Source of the DNA: Cyclobacteriaceae bacterium
Lineage (GTDB): Bacteria > Bacteroidota > Bacteroidia > Cytophagales > Cyclobacteriaceae
Direction: 5' to 3'
Assembly (NCBI GenBank): GCA_020832305.1
Contig: JAFIEV010000020.1
Location: 60,812-124,811, forward strand
DNA length: 64,000 bases
The notes under the pieces were generated by a model that was not told the origin of the DNA, ran no database searches, and worked only from the letters and a program-made list of their open reading frames with translations. The position numbers and the translations under genes are program-made. Shown one piece after another: positions 18,362-28,998 of this stretch (its first letter is position 1; every line of letters starts with the position of its first letter).

Positions 18362-19771
18362 CTATAGTATATAGTGGCTAAGGTCCCGGTTTTTAATCAG
18401 TCCGGCTAGTTTATCTTCGACCATTTCCTTTGTGATCACGATTTGTGCGTTGGGCCCAATTTTATCAGGCACATCAAACAAAAAATCATTGAGCAACTGG
18501 CTCAGTACTGTATGCAGCCTTCGTGCACCAATATTTTCAATTTCTTCATTGATCTGAAAGGCTTTGTCTGCAATGGCTTCAATAGCATCATCATTAAAGC
18601 TGATTTTTACTTCTTCGGCTTCAAACAATGATTCATATTGTTTGGTAAGTGCGTTTCTGGGTTCTTTTAGTATCCTTACAAAATCTGATTTTGTGAGGTT
18701 TTGCAGTTCTACCCTGATTGGAAACCGCCCCTGAAGTTCGGGGATCAAATCAGAAGGTTTAGAAACATGAAAAGCCCCTGCAGCGATAAAAAGTATATGG
18801 TCGGTATTGACAACACCATATTTTGTGGAAACAGCGCTGCCCTCTACAATCGGAAGCAGGTCTCTTTGGACGCCTTCGCGGCTTACATCAGGACCACCGC
18901 CTTTGCTGCCACTGCTGGTGGCAATTTTATCAATTTCGTCAATAAATATTATGCCGTTATTTTCTGCCCGGCTTATCGCTTCTTCCTTTACCTCATCCAT
19001 ATCTATGAGTTTGGCAGATTCTTCTTCTATGAGAATTTTTCTAGCTTCGGCAATGCTCACTTTTCTCTTTTTTGATCTTTTGGGCATCATGTTGCCGATC
19101 ATGTCCTGCAATTGAATCAGCGAAGATTCATCGATCATGCCGCCACCGATCATACCGATACCCGGGTTACTGCTTTGCTTTATATCTATTTCAATTTTTC
19201 TTTCGTCAAGCTCACCGCGCTTGAGTTTTTCCCTGAACCGCTCTCTGGTTTTTTCGTTGAGTTCTTCATCGCTTTCGGGCATTTGATCAGATTGGGAAGA
19301 TATTTCAAAACCTGAGCCGGTGGGTTTTCTTGCACTCCGCATGGGTGGAATGAGGGCATCAAGAATAATATTTTCTACGATTTGCTCAGCTTTTTCGAGA
19401 ACGGTTTCCTTTTTTCGGGTTTTTACCAGGTTTACAGATTGTTCCACCAGGTCGCGAACCATACTTTCTACGTCTCTGCCCACATAACCCACTTCAGTAA
19501 ATTTGCTTGCTTCAACTTTGGTGAAAGGAGCATCGGCAATTTTGGCAATCCTTCTGGCAATTTCTGTTTTACCAACTCCCGTTGATCCGATCATAAGGAT
19601 ATTGTTGGGAATGATTTCATTTTGCATTTCTGTTTTCACCTGCATTCTGCGCCAGCGGTTTCTCAATGCAATGGCCACATTTTTTTTTGCATCGTTTTGG
19701 CCAATGATGTATTTGTCAAGTTCTTCAACAATCTGTCTTGGCGTAAAGTAATGATTATTCAGTGTTGTCAT
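18362..19771 (-). CDS. hslU: ATP-dependent protease ATPase subunit HslU (ClpY)
   Basis: 469-residue AAA+ unfoldase of the HslVU protease. The N terminus [25 protein letters not shown] is typical. Walker A is [12 protein letters not shown], Walker B is IIFIDEID, the pore motif is [10 protein letters not shown], and the I-domain lies between. The C terminus ends in RDLSHYIL, the tail that docks into HslV. The start at 19771 lies 17 nt inside the end of porQ, so the two are probably co-transcribed. hslV is not in the window, so the peptidase partner must be elsewhere. A good terminator follows at 18301-18340. Confidence 0.96.
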   Translation of the reverse strand: MTTLNNHYFTPRQIVEELDKYIIGQNDAKKNVAIALRNRWRRMQVKTEMQNEIIPNNILMIGSTGVGKTEIARRIAKIADAPFTKVEASKFTEVGYVGRDVESMVRDLVEQSVNLVKTRKKETVLEKAEQIVENIILDALIPPMRSARKPTGSGFEISSQSDQMPESDEELNEKTRERFREKLKRGELDERKIEIDIKQSSNPGIGMIGGGMIDESSLIQLQDMIGNMMPKRSKKRKVSIAEARKILIEEESAKLIDMDEVKEEAISRAENNGIIFIDEIDKIATSSGSKGGGPDVSREGVQRDLLPIVEGSAVSTKYGVVNTDHILFIAAGAFHVSKPSDLIPELQGRFPIRVELQNLTKSDFVRILKEPRNALTKQYESLFEAEEVKISFNDDAIEAIADKAFQINEEIENIGARRLHTVLSQLLNDFLFDVPDKIGPNAQIVITKEMVEDKLAGLIKNRDLSHYIL

Positions 19772-20804
19772 TATTTTCCTTAGTTACTATACTTCTTTTA
19801 AATCCTTTTTTAAAGTCAATGTTTAATCCCACCTGTGTTAATGCGCCGGCAGCATGAAAATGCATACGGCTAAGGTCGAAGGCAGCGCCACGCCATTTAA
19901 AGTGCATACCGTAAGACAAACCGGCACCTCCTGAAGTTTCCGGGAGTCTCAATTCCTGCCGAATCCGATGGTTATAGCCCATCCGTAGATTAAAATTGTT
20001 ACTCAGCAAAAGTTCTGTCCCCACTACCAGGTGTCGCAGTGCCAGATCAAAAATGCCAGGTTCTTCACGGGCGCTGCCAGGCAGTCGATATCCCGGGTAA
20101 TAAGAACCGATGCGGTTTAACTGATGGAGGTTTAATGAAAACCTGAATGGCATATGGGCCGGTTTAAAACTACTTCCAAATAAAAGGTCCATAGGCAATT
20201 CCGAATCAGAAGAAGCCGTAAAGTCCCTCAAAACCACACCGGCATTGCGCAAGGTAAGTCCGAATGTCAGGTCATGCAAAGGATGCACAAAAATCACGCC
20301 CAGATCTGCAAGCAGGGCGGTGGCATCGAATCCTGCCAAGCGACTGGAAGCCAGTTTCACATTGATGCCAGCGGTAAAAGCACCGGAGGTATGGCTGTGT
20401 CCAAGACTGATGGCATAATCTGCCACTGAAAAGCTGCCCGTTTCAAGTCCGGTGTCATCAAATCCGTCGAGCAGGCCGTAGTTCATATAAATCAGGCCGG
20501 CAGACCACATGCCAAGCTTTCCTAGGTCCAATGCATAGGCGATCGTATTGAGCTGAATGTCGGCATAATAAAAGGTATGATGGATGGCAAATACATTGTT
20601 ATGCTGAGACTGCAGCAATGCCGGATTATACAAATACATACCTGCATTATCATGCACATTACTGATATTGATTCCACCCAAAGCGCTGAGTTTGGCAATA
20701 CCAGGGGTGTTTAGAAAAGTCATGGATCTTCCTCCCCCTGCCTGGCTATAGCTTAAGGCAGGCAAACCAATAGATAGTACACAAAGAATCCATAGTTCTT
20801 TCAT
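19755..20804 (-). CDS. porQ: Type IX secretion system protein PorQ-like outer membrane protein
   Basis: About 349 residues from the second Met (20804), which gives a clean signal peptide [21 protein letters not shown]. Mature motifs [21 protein letters not shown] and [16 protein letters not shown] are characteristic of the PorV/PorQ beta-barrel family of the T9SS, and the length suits PorQ. PorQ is associated with the attachment of secreted cargo at the cell surface. A longer start at 20831 is possible. The gene sits between lon and hslU on the same strand, 45 nt after the lon stop, and overlaps hslU by 17 nt. Close relatives are sometimes misannotated as penicillin-binding proteins. Confidence 0.75.
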   Translation of the reverse strand: MKELWILCVLSIGLPALSYSQAGGGRSMTFLNTPGIAKLSALGGINISNVHDNAGMYLYNPALLQSQHNNVFAIHHTFYYADIQLNTIAYALDLGKLGMWSAGLIYMNYGLLDGFDDTGLETGSFSVADYAISLGHSHTSGAFTAGINVKLASSRLAGFDATALLADLGVIFVHPLHDLTFGLTLRNAGVVLRDFTASSDSELPMDLLFGSSFKPAHMPFRFSLNLHQLNRIGSYYPGYRLPGSAREEPGIFDLALRHLVVGTELLLSNNFNLRMGYNHRIRQELRLPETSGGAGLSYGMHFKWRGAAFDLSRMHFHAAGALTQVGLNIDFKKGFKRSIVTKENNDNTE

Positions 20805-20849
20805 CAAGGCTTTACAAATATCCACAGGCATTACAATGGCCAGTGAATC

Positions 20850-23357
20850 TTATTCAGAAACCCGGTCTGCTAACTGCCCGTTTTTGAGTTCATCTGTTTT
20901 AAACTCAATGGCATTGGCCACCTTTAGCTTCATAAGTGCAATGTCCAGGACTTCCCTGGCATTTTTTACATAGTGAATCTTCAAGCCATTGATGTAGCGG
21001 GCTTCGATTTCATCAATATCTTTCTGATTGCGTTCGCACAATATAATTTCCTGAATACCGGCGCGTCGGGCAGCAAGAATTTTTTCTTTAATGCCTCCAA
21101 CAGGTAACACTTTGCCTCTCAGGGTAATTTCACCTGTCATTGCAATTTTATTTTTGACCTTGCGCTGGGTGTAAATCGAGGCCAGCGAGGTAAGCAAGGC
21201 TATTCCTGCTGAAGGGCCATCCTTAGGTACAGCACCAGCCGGCACGTGGATGTGCAAATCATACAAATCAAATACCTTATGGTGAATGTTTAAACTATCG
21301 GCACTGAACTTGAGGTATGACAATGCAGCCATAGCTGATTCTTTCATTACTTCACCCAGTTGTCCCGACAGGGTAAGTTTACCTTTACCGCGGCTCAGGC
21401 TTGATTCAATGAATAATATTTCTCCGCCTACCTGGGTCCAGGCCAGTCCTGTAACTACACCTGCACTTTGGTTGTCTTCGTATATCTCTTTGTCAAAAGT
21501 TTCAGCGCCAAGTATGGTTTTTACCATGTCTGGCCCTACGTTCTTTTGATAACCCTCATCCATAGCAACAGATTTGGCAACATGCCGCATGACTTTGCCG
21601 ATGTTTCGCTCCAGCGACCTAACCCCTGATTCACGTGTGTAACCGTCTATGATCCTCGAAAGGGCTGCATCGCTGAATTTGACGTGATTTGCCTTTAAGC
21701 CATGGTCTTTTCTTTGTTTGGGTATCAGATGTTTTTTTGCGATCTGTACCTTTTCTTCAAGGGTGTATCCATTGATTTCAATAATTTCCATACGATCGCG
21801 CAGGGCAGGTTGTATGGTATCAAGGCTGTTGGCCGTAGCAATGAATAGTATTTTAGATAAATCATAGTCGAGGTCGAGGTAATTGTCTTGAAAAGCAAAG
21901 TTTTGTTCGGGGTCAAGTACCTCGAGTAAAGCCGATGAAGGATCGCCACGGAAGTCTGAACTAACCTTGTCAATTTCATCAAGAACAAAAACCGGATTTG
22001 CCGATTTTACTTTTTTAATATTTTGAATAATTTTCCCTGGCATGGCACCCACATATGTCTTTCTGTGGCCACGGATTTCTGCTTCATCATGCACACCGCC
22101 TAATGACATTCTGACATATTTACGGTTAAGGGATTTTGCTATTGAGCGCCCCAAGGATGTTTTGCCCACACCCGGAGGGCCGAACAGACAGATTATGGGG
22201 GCTTTCATATCATTCTTCAGCTTTAGTACCGCCAGATATTCAATAATGCGGTCTTTTACTTTTTCAAGTCCATAGTGATCCTGGTCTAGAATTTTTCGGG
22301 CTCTGTTAAGGTCAAAATCGTCGAGTGTAAATTCATTCCATGGCAGGTCAACCAAAAATTCCACATAGTTCATGGCTACGGGAAATTCAGCTGCAGCAGG
22401 GTTCATCCGCTTAATCTTATCGCACTCTTTCAGAAAATGCTCTTCTACATTTTTGGGCCAGGGTTTGTTTTTTGCCTTTTCTTTAAGGAGCCGTAAATCA
22501 TTGTCAGGGCCCTCTGTGCCCAGCTCATCCTGCAGGATTTTGATTTGCTGGCGCAGGAAATAATCTCTTTGCTGCTGGTCGATGTCGGTATGTACCTTGT
22601 TCTGAATCTCCTGCTTAAGCTCCAGCATCTGAATATCTTTCATCATGTACTGCAGCAACAAGGTTGAGCGCTCCATGCCATCGTTGATCTCAAGTAGCTT
22701 TTGCTTGTCCTTGACATCGGCAGTTATGTTAGATGAAAGAAAATGGGTTAGAAAATTAGGACTATCGATATTATCCAGTGCAATTTGCGCTTCCTGAGGG
22801 ATGTCAGGATTTAACCTGATAATCCGCATAGCTGCATCTTTGAGGGATTGTATCAGGGCCTTGGTCTCCCTCTTGTTTTTGTCGGGAAATTGCTCATCAA
22901 TAAAATCGACCCTGGCAGTTATATAGGGATCATCTTTCACATACTCCCTAATGTTGAAGCGTTGTTTTCCCTGAATAATAATTGTAGTATTTCCATCGGG
23001 AAGCACCAGCATTTTTATAATTCTGGCAACTGTACCTGTTTGATACAAATCCTCGATTCCTGGTTCATTTGATTTCATAGTCTTCTGGGCCACCACTCCA
23101 ATGATACGGTCGCCACGATATGACTTTTTCACCAAACGAATGGATTTCTGTCTCCCTACGGTTATGGGTATTACCACACCGGGAAACAATACCGTATTGC
23201 GCAATGGCAGAATGGGAAGTTCTTCAGGAATTTCATCTTCAAAAAACAAATTACTTTCATCACCCGGTGAAATAAGCTGAATGACATCTCCAGAGTCCTC
23301 ATCCCCAAAACTTGACAATCCGACAGTATTAAAAAATTTTTTATCTTTTTTGCTCAT
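20850..23357 (-). CDS. lon: ATP-dependent Lon protease
   Basis: About 835 residues, the normal length for bacterial LonA. The N-terminal substrate-binding domain begins near [22 protein letters not shown]+ motifs are [15 protein letters not shown] (Walker A) and [10 protein letters not shown] (Walker B). The proteolytic domain has the catalytic Ser in [11 protein letters not shown] and the Lys in [13 protein letters not shown]. It degrades misfolded and regulatory proteins in the cytoplasm. I prefer Met6 of the longest frame (start 23357, MSKKDKKFF); 23372 is also possible. It is followed by porQ and hslU on the same strand, and a divergent PorE-like gene starts at 23525. Confidence 0.96.
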   Translation of the reverse strand: MSKKDKKFFNTVGLSSFGDEDSGDVIQLISPGDESNLFFEDEIPEELPILPLRNTVLFPGVVIPITVGRQKSIRLVKKSYRGDRIIGVVAQKTMKSNEPGIEDLYQTGTVARIIKMLVLPDGNTTIIIQGKQRFNIREYVKDDPYITARVDFIDEQFPDKNKRETKALIQSLKDAAMRIIRLNPDIPQEAQIALDNIDSPNFLTHFLSSNITADVKDKQKLLEINDGMERSTLLLQYMMKDIQMLELKQEIQNKVHTDIDQQQRDYFLRQQIKILQDELGTEGPDNDLRLLKEKAKNKPWPKNVEEHFLKECDKIKRMNPAAAEFPVAMNYVEFLVDLPWNEFTLDDFDLNRARKILDQDHYGLEKVKDRIIEYLAVLKLKNDMKAPIICLFGPPGVGKTSLGRSIAKSLNRKYVRMSLGGVHDEAEIRGHRKTYVGAMPGKIIQNIKKVKSANPVFVLDEIDKVSSDFRGDPSSALLEVLDPEQNFAFQDNYLDLDYDLSKILFIATANSLDTIQPALRDRMEIIEINGYTLEEKVQIAKKHLIPKQRKDHGLKANHVKFSDAALSRIIDGYTRESGVRSLERNIGKVMRHVAKSVAMDEGYQKNVGPDMVKTILGAETFDKEIYEDNQSAGVVTGLAWTQVGGEILFIESSLSRGKGKLTLSGQLGEVMKESAMAALSYLKFSADSLNIHHKVFDLYDLHIHVPAGAVPKDGPSAGIALLTSLASIYTQRKVKNKIAMTGEITLRGKVLPVGGIKEKILAARRAGIQEIILCERNQKDIDEIEARYINGLKIHYVKNAREVLDIALMKLKVANAIEFKTDELKNGQLADRVSE

Positions 23358-23524
23358 AAATAATTCTTGCAATCATGCCATCATGGCATATTTTTAGTGG
23401 CATTTTAGCGTTTACACCAAAATGGGCAATAGCTATGCCAAAAAAAGTGATGGGGCGTTGCATTTGTTTAAATAATAAAATTAAAACATATTTCGTGTAA
23501 TTGTAAATTCGCACTTGAATTTAT

Positions 23525-25573
23525 ATGCGAAAACCATTGAAGATGCTATACCGGTTTTTTTTTATGTCGCTTATTGCATTCTTTTTTCTAAGCGAAACGG
23601 CTGCCCAGAGAAAAGACAGAAAAGCCATACCCATTCAGGAATCCGATGAAGAAACTTCTATGATTTCGCCTGCATTTATAGAACTGTTACGTTTCCCAAA
23701 TGTTAACCGCATTGCTTATTATAAAAATGACAATCAGCTAAGCAGAATAAAAAAACTTGAAGCATCAGGCAATTATGAAGGTTTATACCACGCATTAGGG
23801 CAGTACATCGCCAATTTTGGTATAAGAAATTTTTATCAGGATACTCAAATGATATGGCGATATGCTAAACTGACCGAGCTGTTTGGAAATATGGAAGATG
23901 CCATACAGATGTACCGGCTTGTATTGCGGCATCATCGTTCTGATATTGATCTTAAGCGCATTGAGATTTATTACGATTCGATCTCCAACAACGACTATAA
24001 GCGGTATGTCCCAATAGATTATTATTATGAACTTGTAGATTACCGGAAATCTGTTGATACCCTCAGGCCGCCCAGAGGTTTGCAACTTAATATGGGGCAT
24101 ACCATTAATTCGAATCTGTCTGATTACGGCCCTGCATTATCTATTGACGGCAATGTGCTTATTTTTACCTCAAAGCGAAATGTGCAACGACGTGGTTTGC
24201 AGATGTTAAGCAATGAAGATCTGTTTTTCAGCCGTTACGCCGATGGTTACTGGGAACAGGCTGAATCTCTGGATGACATTAATACTCAGTACAATGAGGG
24301 ATCGGCATGTCTGAGCAAAGATGGTAAACGCCTGTATTTTGCGCGATGTGATGCGCCTGACTCTTATGGCAACTGTGATCTGTACATGGCCGAGATGAAA
24401 GCCGATAGCACCTGGGGCAATGTGCGCAACCTGGGCCCCAATGTAAACAGCCGGGCCTGGGATAGCCATCCTACCCTTAGCCACAATGAAGATACCCTGT
24501 ATTTTGCATCAGATCGGCTGGGTGGATTTGGGCTGTCAGATATTTATTATACCATTAAAGATGCTAAGGGAAACTGGCAAGCGGCTAAAAACATGGGGCC
24601 GGTTATCAATACCCGAAACAACGACCTGAGCCCTTTTTACCATCCGGAGCACCATGTATTGTATTTCAGTTCAAACGGGCACCTGCTCAATTTTGGTGAA
24701 TTTGATATTTACAAAACCTATCGCCAAAAAAACGGACAATGGGGAGAGCCCTTAAATATTGGCCCGCTGGTAAACGGAAAAGGCAGTGAGTTTTACTTTA
24801 CCATAGATGCCGGCAGCAAGTATCTTTTTTATGCCCGTTCTATTGAAAATGATTTGAATAACCTCGATTTATATTCTTTCCCTTTACCAATGGAAGGTCA
24901 GCCTGCTGCCACAACCATTGTCAGAGGGATATTATTGGATTCTCTTACAGGCAACCCTTTTCAAAGAGGAATTGTATCTATAATTGATATCGATAATGGC
25001 ATTGAGGTAGCCCCACAGTACCTCAGCCCCGATGGAAGCTTTGAATTCAGGCTGATCAACAACAACCGCTATCTGCTTTCCATCCAAAGTGATGAATTCT
25101 TCAGGATAGAAGAGATTTTTTATCTCGAAGGGGACATCAATTTCAAAATGTTCACAGAACCTATACGCAGCAGGCTCAAATTTTCTTCTATTGAGTTTGA
25201 TGTCAATTCCGCCGAATTGAAACCTGCTATGTACTATGACCTCGATAAAATTGCCAATTTTATGCTTGATAACCCAGACTTTAAACTTCAGATTTCCGGG
25301 CATACAGACTCGTATGGCAGTGATCAGGCTAACATGGAACTGTCCAGAAGAAGGGCCTTTGCCATTCGCGATTATATCAACTACTTCGGAGGGGTACCCG
25401 AAGTACGGATCGAAGCCATAGGTTATGGAAGTACCCGACCCATTGTAGAAGAGAAAACTGACGAAGATAAAGCTTTAAACAGAAGGGTGGAATTTGAACT
25501 TTACCGCCCAAGCCTCGAAGAACTTGAAATTATGCGCGCCCGGCAAAAAGAAATTGAAGAAGAGGAATGGTAA
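23525..25573 (+). CDS. PorE-like OmpA-family protein (TPR, PD40 propeller, CRD, OmpA domain)
   Basis: 682 residues with a signal peptide. In order: a TPR-like helical region (about 55-150), a PD40/WD40-like propeller with repeats such as GPALSIDGNVLIFTS, CLSKDGKRLYFA and HPTLSHNEDTLYFASD (about 180-440), a carboxypeptidase-regulatory-like domain (TTIVRGILLDSLTG, about 460-530), and a C-terminal OmpA peptidoglycan-binding domain with SGHTDSYGSDQANMELSRRRA. This domain order is that of PorE, the T9SS protein that links the secretion complex to peptidoglycan. The nearby porQ supports this reading, but several Bacteroidota OmpA paralogues share the architecture. The start at 23525 is the only good one. 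Confidence 0.72.
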   Translation: MRKPLKMLYRFFFMSLIAFFFLSETAAQRKDRKAIPIQESDEETSMISPAFIELLRFPNVNRIAYYKNDNQLSRIKKLEASGNYEGLYHALGQYIANFGIRNFYQDTQMIWRYAKLTELFGNMEDAIQMYRLVLRHHRSDIDLKRIEIYYDSISNNDYKRYVPIDYYYELVDYRKSVDTLRPPRGLQLNMGHTINSNLSDYGPALSIDGNVLIFTSKRNVQRRGLQMLSNEDLFFSRYADGYWEQAESLDDINTQYNEGSACLSKDGKRLYFARCDAPDSYGNCDLYMAEMKADSTWGNVRNLGPNVNSRAWDSHPTLSHNEDTLYFASDRLGGFGLSDIYYTIKDAKGNWQAAKNMGPVINTRNNDLSPFYHPEHHVLYFSSNGHLLNFGEFDIYKTYRQKNGQWGEPLNIGPLVNGKGSEFYFTIDAGSKYLFYARSIENDLNNLDLYSFPLPMEGQPAATTIVRGILLDSLTGNPFQRGIVSIIDIDNGIEVAPQYLSPDGSFEFRLINNNRYLLSIQSDEFFRIEEIFYLEGDINFKMFTEPIRSRLKFSSIEFDVNSAELKPAMYYDLDKIANFMLDNPDFKLQISGHTDSYGSDQANMELSRRRAFAIRDYINYFGGVPEVRIEAIGYGSTRPIVEEKTDEDKALNRRVEFELYRPSLEELEIMRARQKEIEEEEW

Positions 25574-26129
25574 ATCTATTTTAGCCTTAGGCGTTTTTTG
25601 CATATTTTTTTAATTACACTGTTTCTGTCTGGTTAACATATGTACAGCTAAATTAAACATCCCATAGAAGGCCTTCGCGAGGCCGCTTAAACTGAATTTG
25701 TTAAATCAGAATTACGGGATATTGTAGGGCTCGAAGATGAAGGTGAAGATATTGCTTATGCCGAAGAGCGTTTTTACAGTAATTATTGTCCGCTGTCTGA
25801 AATCCTTGAAACCGAAAAATGTTAACTACATCCCCTTGAGATGCATAGACATGATCAAATGGCCTTATTGGCACCTGAAATGCTCAAAACCAGTATTTTT
25901 GAAGCTGATTTTGCGAAAGGATTATCGCGGGTCATACAAGACTGCCTGCTTCAGGATAGCTGGGATGATGAACAAACCCAGGTTGGTGCAGGGACCGTCG
26001 CCATTTAATTTTGCCCCTTCGAAAAGAATAATTGTCCTTTCCCGAAAGAATTGTGCTTTTGTCGCATATTCAGGATATTAAAGTACAATAAACCAACAAG
26101 CCAGGTCATTTTCAGCGTGCCCTGTTTGC
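25574..26129 (+). pseudogene. Decayed protein-coding remnant within a 556-base gap
   Basis: One frame of this gap reads like real protein but is broken by stops at 25688-25690 and 25823-25825 and ends at 26006-26008. The two open blocks (25691-25822 and 25826-26005) give acidic, ordinary-looking sequence such as VGLEDEGEDIAYAEERFYSNYCPL and ALLAPEMLKTSIFEADFAKGL. The 114-residue open frame at 25737-26081 is in another frame and looks like a shadow. I do not recognise the parent family. The remaining bases show no RNA gene or element. Confidence 0.4.
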
Positions 26130-26963
26130 CTATTCCAGGGTCGCTACAGGATTCTCTTCATAACTGATCCAGTCACTCCAGCTACCTGCATACAATTTCA
26201 CCTGGCCGATGCCAGCTTCATCCAGCGCTATGATGTTGTGAACGGCACTAACTCCCGATCCGCAGTACATTATAATTTCTGAAGTACTTTCCAGGTCCTT
26301 GTATTGTTGATATAATGCTGATGCCGTTTTAAATTTCCCATCCTGCAGGTTTTCACTGAAAGGTTTGTTGATGGCGCCGGGTATATGTCCTGCTTTCGGG
26401 TCAATAGGTTCGTGTAAACCCAGATATCTGTCGGGAGCCCGTGCATCTATCAGTACGGTGCCATTATGTGACATTTTCTCCCTGACATACTGCATCGATA
26501 CCAGCATATCATGTTTAATGTCAGGGATATACTTCGTTTTTTCAACTAATGGAATACGCTGATCCAATGGAAGTTCCAGTTTATTCCATTCCTGCCAGCC
26601 TCCATCGAGTACCTGCGCATCGCTGTGCCCTGCATACTTCAACAGCCACCAGAACCTGCCTGCATACATCCCTGCCGCATCGTCATAAATCACAACATGC
26701 GAGCTGTTTTGAATGCCTGTATTCTCAACAATATGTAATAAGGCATCCAGGCCGGGGAGAGGATGCCTGCCTCCATGCTGTTGCAGTGGCGCTGACAAAT
26801 CCTTTTCGAGGTCGAGGTAAATGGCACCGGGAATATGCCCTTTACCATATTCCATAATGCCATATTCAGGGTTCCCCAGTTTAAAGCGTGTATCAACAAT
26901 AACCAGATTGCTGTTACCCAGCTTTGTGGAAAGTTCTGTTGCAGAAATTATATTTTTACCCAT
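26130..26963 (-). CDS. Sulfurtransferase, tandem rhodanese domains (thiosulfate/3-mercaptopyruvate type)
   Basis: 277 residues in two rhodanese domains, the usual length for SseA/TST proteins. The first, inactive-type domain has VIVDTRFKLGNPEYG and VIYDDAAGMYAGRFWWLLKYAGH. The second has the catalytic Cys234 in MYCGSGVSA followed by a typical C-terminal GSWSDWI. The CGSGVxA loop is closer to 3-mercaptopyruvate sulfurtransferases than to CRKGVT-type rhodaneses. It transfers sulfur to cyanide or thiols in the cytoplasm. A terminator separates it from the upstream gene, so it is probably transcribed alone. Confidence 0.9.
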   Translation of the reverse strand: MGKNIISATELSTKLGNSNLVIVDTRFKLGNPEYGIMEYGKGHIPGAIYLDLEKDLSAPLQQHGGRHPLPGLDALLHIVENTGIQNSSHVVIYDDAAGMYAGRFWWLLKYAGHSDAQVLDGGWQEWNKLELPLDQRIPLVEKTKYIPDIKHDMLVSMQYVREKMSHNGTVLIDARAPDRYLGLHEPIDPKAGHIPGAINKPFSENLQDGKFKTASALYQQYKDLESTSEIIMYCGSGVSAVHNIIALDEAGIGQVKLYAGSWSDWISYEENPVATLE

Positions 26964-26970
26964 AGTTGCA

Positions 26971-27001
26971 TAAAAATAGCGCCGGAAATAATTCCGGCGC
27001 T
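26971..27001 (-). terminator. Rho-independent terminator after the 503-residue gene
   Basis: AGCGCCGGAA (26978-26987) pairs perfectly with TTCCGGCGCT (26992-27001) around a 4-nt loop. On the minus strand the stem is followed by ATTTTTA. It lies 26 nt past the stop at 27027 and only 15 nt before the sulfurtransferase start. Confidence 0.85.
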
Positions 27002-27026
27002 TTATAATGGCGTAATTTCAAATTGT

Positions 27027-28538
27027 TTATTGCCAGGATGATACCCTCTCAAAGCGAATCATGTGCATCATAAGCTCCCAAAGATGTTCGTAGGGAATGA
27101 TCTCCAGCTCCTGATAGGCATCGCCTACCACAGGCGTTTCCGTCAATTTAACCGAAAGATACTTGCTTTTAGCATTGATCTTCTTCATATCCATTTCATT
27201 TTCTACTACTATATTGAGCAGTTTGTAGAAAGTGCGTGTACGATAGCTGAAGTTTTCCTTGAAGTGATTGGCCATGTATTTCTTAAGGGCATCCCTTCTT
27301 TCAGACAGTGCATCCACATCAGCGCGCTCAACAAAATAAAGAAATTGCAATATCAGAATCGCCACATTGAAGCCTTCTTTATCTTTGTTGTATTCGGGTA
27401 CATTTTCGACGTATTTGGTGAAGTTAAAACTGCGCATGTAGAAATTACCGGAATAGGCAAAATGCAGATAGGCGTTATAAAGCTTCCAGCGTTCTTCCGC
27501 TTTGGCGCTAAGCGAAATAAACCTTTTGTTGTCAAATACATGACTGATGATTTCGAAAGCCAGGCGATAATCGCGGGAATGCATAGCTAAGAGAAAATAC
27601 GTTTCCTTGTAAGCAAACCAACTATCGGAGCTGGAATCGAATAAATCGGCAAATTTTTCAGCAAGATCGAGACCTTCCTGAAGTTTCTTGCTTTTAAAAT
27701 GTGCATAGATCAATGAGTATGTAATATGTCTTGTATCTATGCGGTTTTCATTAAGGGAAACGCCCTCATATTTACCGGTTTGTATTTCGGTGAGAAAAGG
27801 AATAATGGTCTCAAAATCAGCTGTCAATTCCATATACAGCAATCGAAGACGATAGTAATTATCGAATACGTTATAAGATTTGGTTTCTTTCCAAAGCTGT
27901 TCAAGTTCCCTGATCGCATCTTCTGCCAATTCCATATTTTTCTTTCTGGAGTTTACAGATTTAACAATCATCATTCTCATGCGGTAATAAGTTTCGCGCG
28001 CCTGGTCCTCCTTGAGGAATAAAGCTCTCGCTGCCCGCAATTCATCGATGTTATTTTCGAATAAGTGCGGCTGGCAATTGTCGCTGTAAACTCGAACCAA
28101 TTCTTCGAGAGATGCAATGCTGTGCCTTGTAAATTCACATCGATTGGCTTGCGTTAAAGCTTTGAGCAGAAGATTTTTTGTTATCCGCTTTTCTCCTGTA
28201 AAGGTGAGCATCCTCGCCTGGTGTAAAAGCTGAATAACTTCCTGCTCGTACTGATAGGTTAATTTCTGGTTTTGATCCGAAAACTCCAGAAAAAACAAAT
28301 GGTTTAAAAGCTTTTGCTTTAACCTCGATTTTAGCATCCTGTAACGATCATCATCGCTTTTGGTACCATAGAGTAACTCAGAAGCTTCATCATCGGTATT
28401 CACCATCCCCTTTTTGATGTACCGGAAAAAGATGTTCTCCTTGCTTGAGTTTTCGTTGATGCTTTTTAACTCCAGCAGCGGATATTGTCTCTGCTTGAGT
28501 TTTGTAACAATTCTTACTAGCCTTTTTAAATCTTTCAT
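27027..28538 (-). CDS. Conserved-looking helical-repeat protein of unknown function
   Basis: 503 residues with no signal peptide or membrane segment, so probably cytoplasmic. The sequence is almost entirely helical and rich in Leu, Tyr and charged residues, with weak TPR-like periodicity (for example ARETYYRMRMMIVKSVNSRKKNMELAEDAIRELEQLW and ITYSLIYAHFKSKKLQEGLDLAEKFADLF). Proteins of this kind are often scaffolds in Bacteroidota, but I do not recognise the family. A strong terminator follows. A 460-nt AT-rich gap separates it from the divergent SMP-30-like gene. Confidence 0.7.
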   Translation of the reverse strand: MKDLKRLVRIVTKLKQRQYPLLELKSINENSSKENIFFRYIKKGMVNTDDEASELLYGTKSDDDRYRMLKSRLKQKLLNHLFFLEFSDQNQKLTYQYEQEVIQLLHQARMLTFTGEKRITKNLLLKALTQANRCEFTRHSIASLEELVRVYSDNCQPHLFENNIDELRAARALFLKEDQARETYYRMRMMIVKSVNSRKKNMELAEDAIRELEQLWKETKSYNVFDNYYRLRLLYMELTADFETIIPFLTEIQTGKYEGVSLNENRIDTRHITYSLIYAHFKSKKLQEGLDLAEKFADLFDSSSDSWFAYKETYFLLAMHSRDYRLAFEIISHVFDNKRFISLSAKAEERWKLYNAYLHFAYSGNFYMRSFNFTKYVENVPEYNKDKEGFNVAILILQFLYFVERADVDALSERRDALKKYMANHFKENFSYRTRTFYKLLNIVVENEMDMKKINAKSKYLSVKLTETPVVGDAYQELEIIPYEHLWELMMHMIRFERVSSWQ

Positions 28539-28998
28539 GGGTATTTTAGTTTTTCTTTTAAACTAATAGACCAAAATTAAACATAAAAATAATTTAAAAC
28601 ATAAAATAGATGAAAAAATATTTACAAAACTTCGATAATTTTTAAAGCTTTATCTGAAAATCTAAAAAGTTGTTTAATCTCAAATTTTATTACTTCGTAC
28701 ACTAAGTATTGAGTTTTATACATTTAAATGACTAAAATCCCTGTATTTGAGTTGCTTTTGTTTTAAAATGAAAACCCAAGTGTATTAAAATTAAAGTAAA
28801 TTTTCGACGAAACATTCACAAACTGAACACAAAGTTTAACAATGAACTATTTTGATTTACTAAATGATTGATAATTGCAATTTTGTTTCGGATTAATTAT
28901 TTAAGACTAAGTCTTTTACCAACGTTTGCAATCATCAAATATTATTGATTATATTTAATGATCAGAAATTATTTTTATGCATTAAATGACACATAACT
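28539..28998. promoter_or_regulatory. AT-rich divergent promoter region with a 13-bp palindrome
   Basis: This gap lies between divergent genes and contains no reading frame that looks coding. The palindrome AAGACTAAGTCTT is at 28903-28915, about 85 nt upstream of the SMP-30-like start. It may be a regulator site. I could not assign a clear -33/-7 pair. Confidence 0.35.

Noticed and set aside
18362..20804. hslV in the same operon as hslU
   Set aside because: The gene before hslU is PorQ-like and has no Thr protease motif; hslV is not in the window.
25737..26081. 114-residue plus-strand reading frame
   Set aside because: Another frame of the same bases reads more like genuine (decayed) protein, and this one is Lys/Arg/Cys-rich with no motif. 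I treat it as a shadow.
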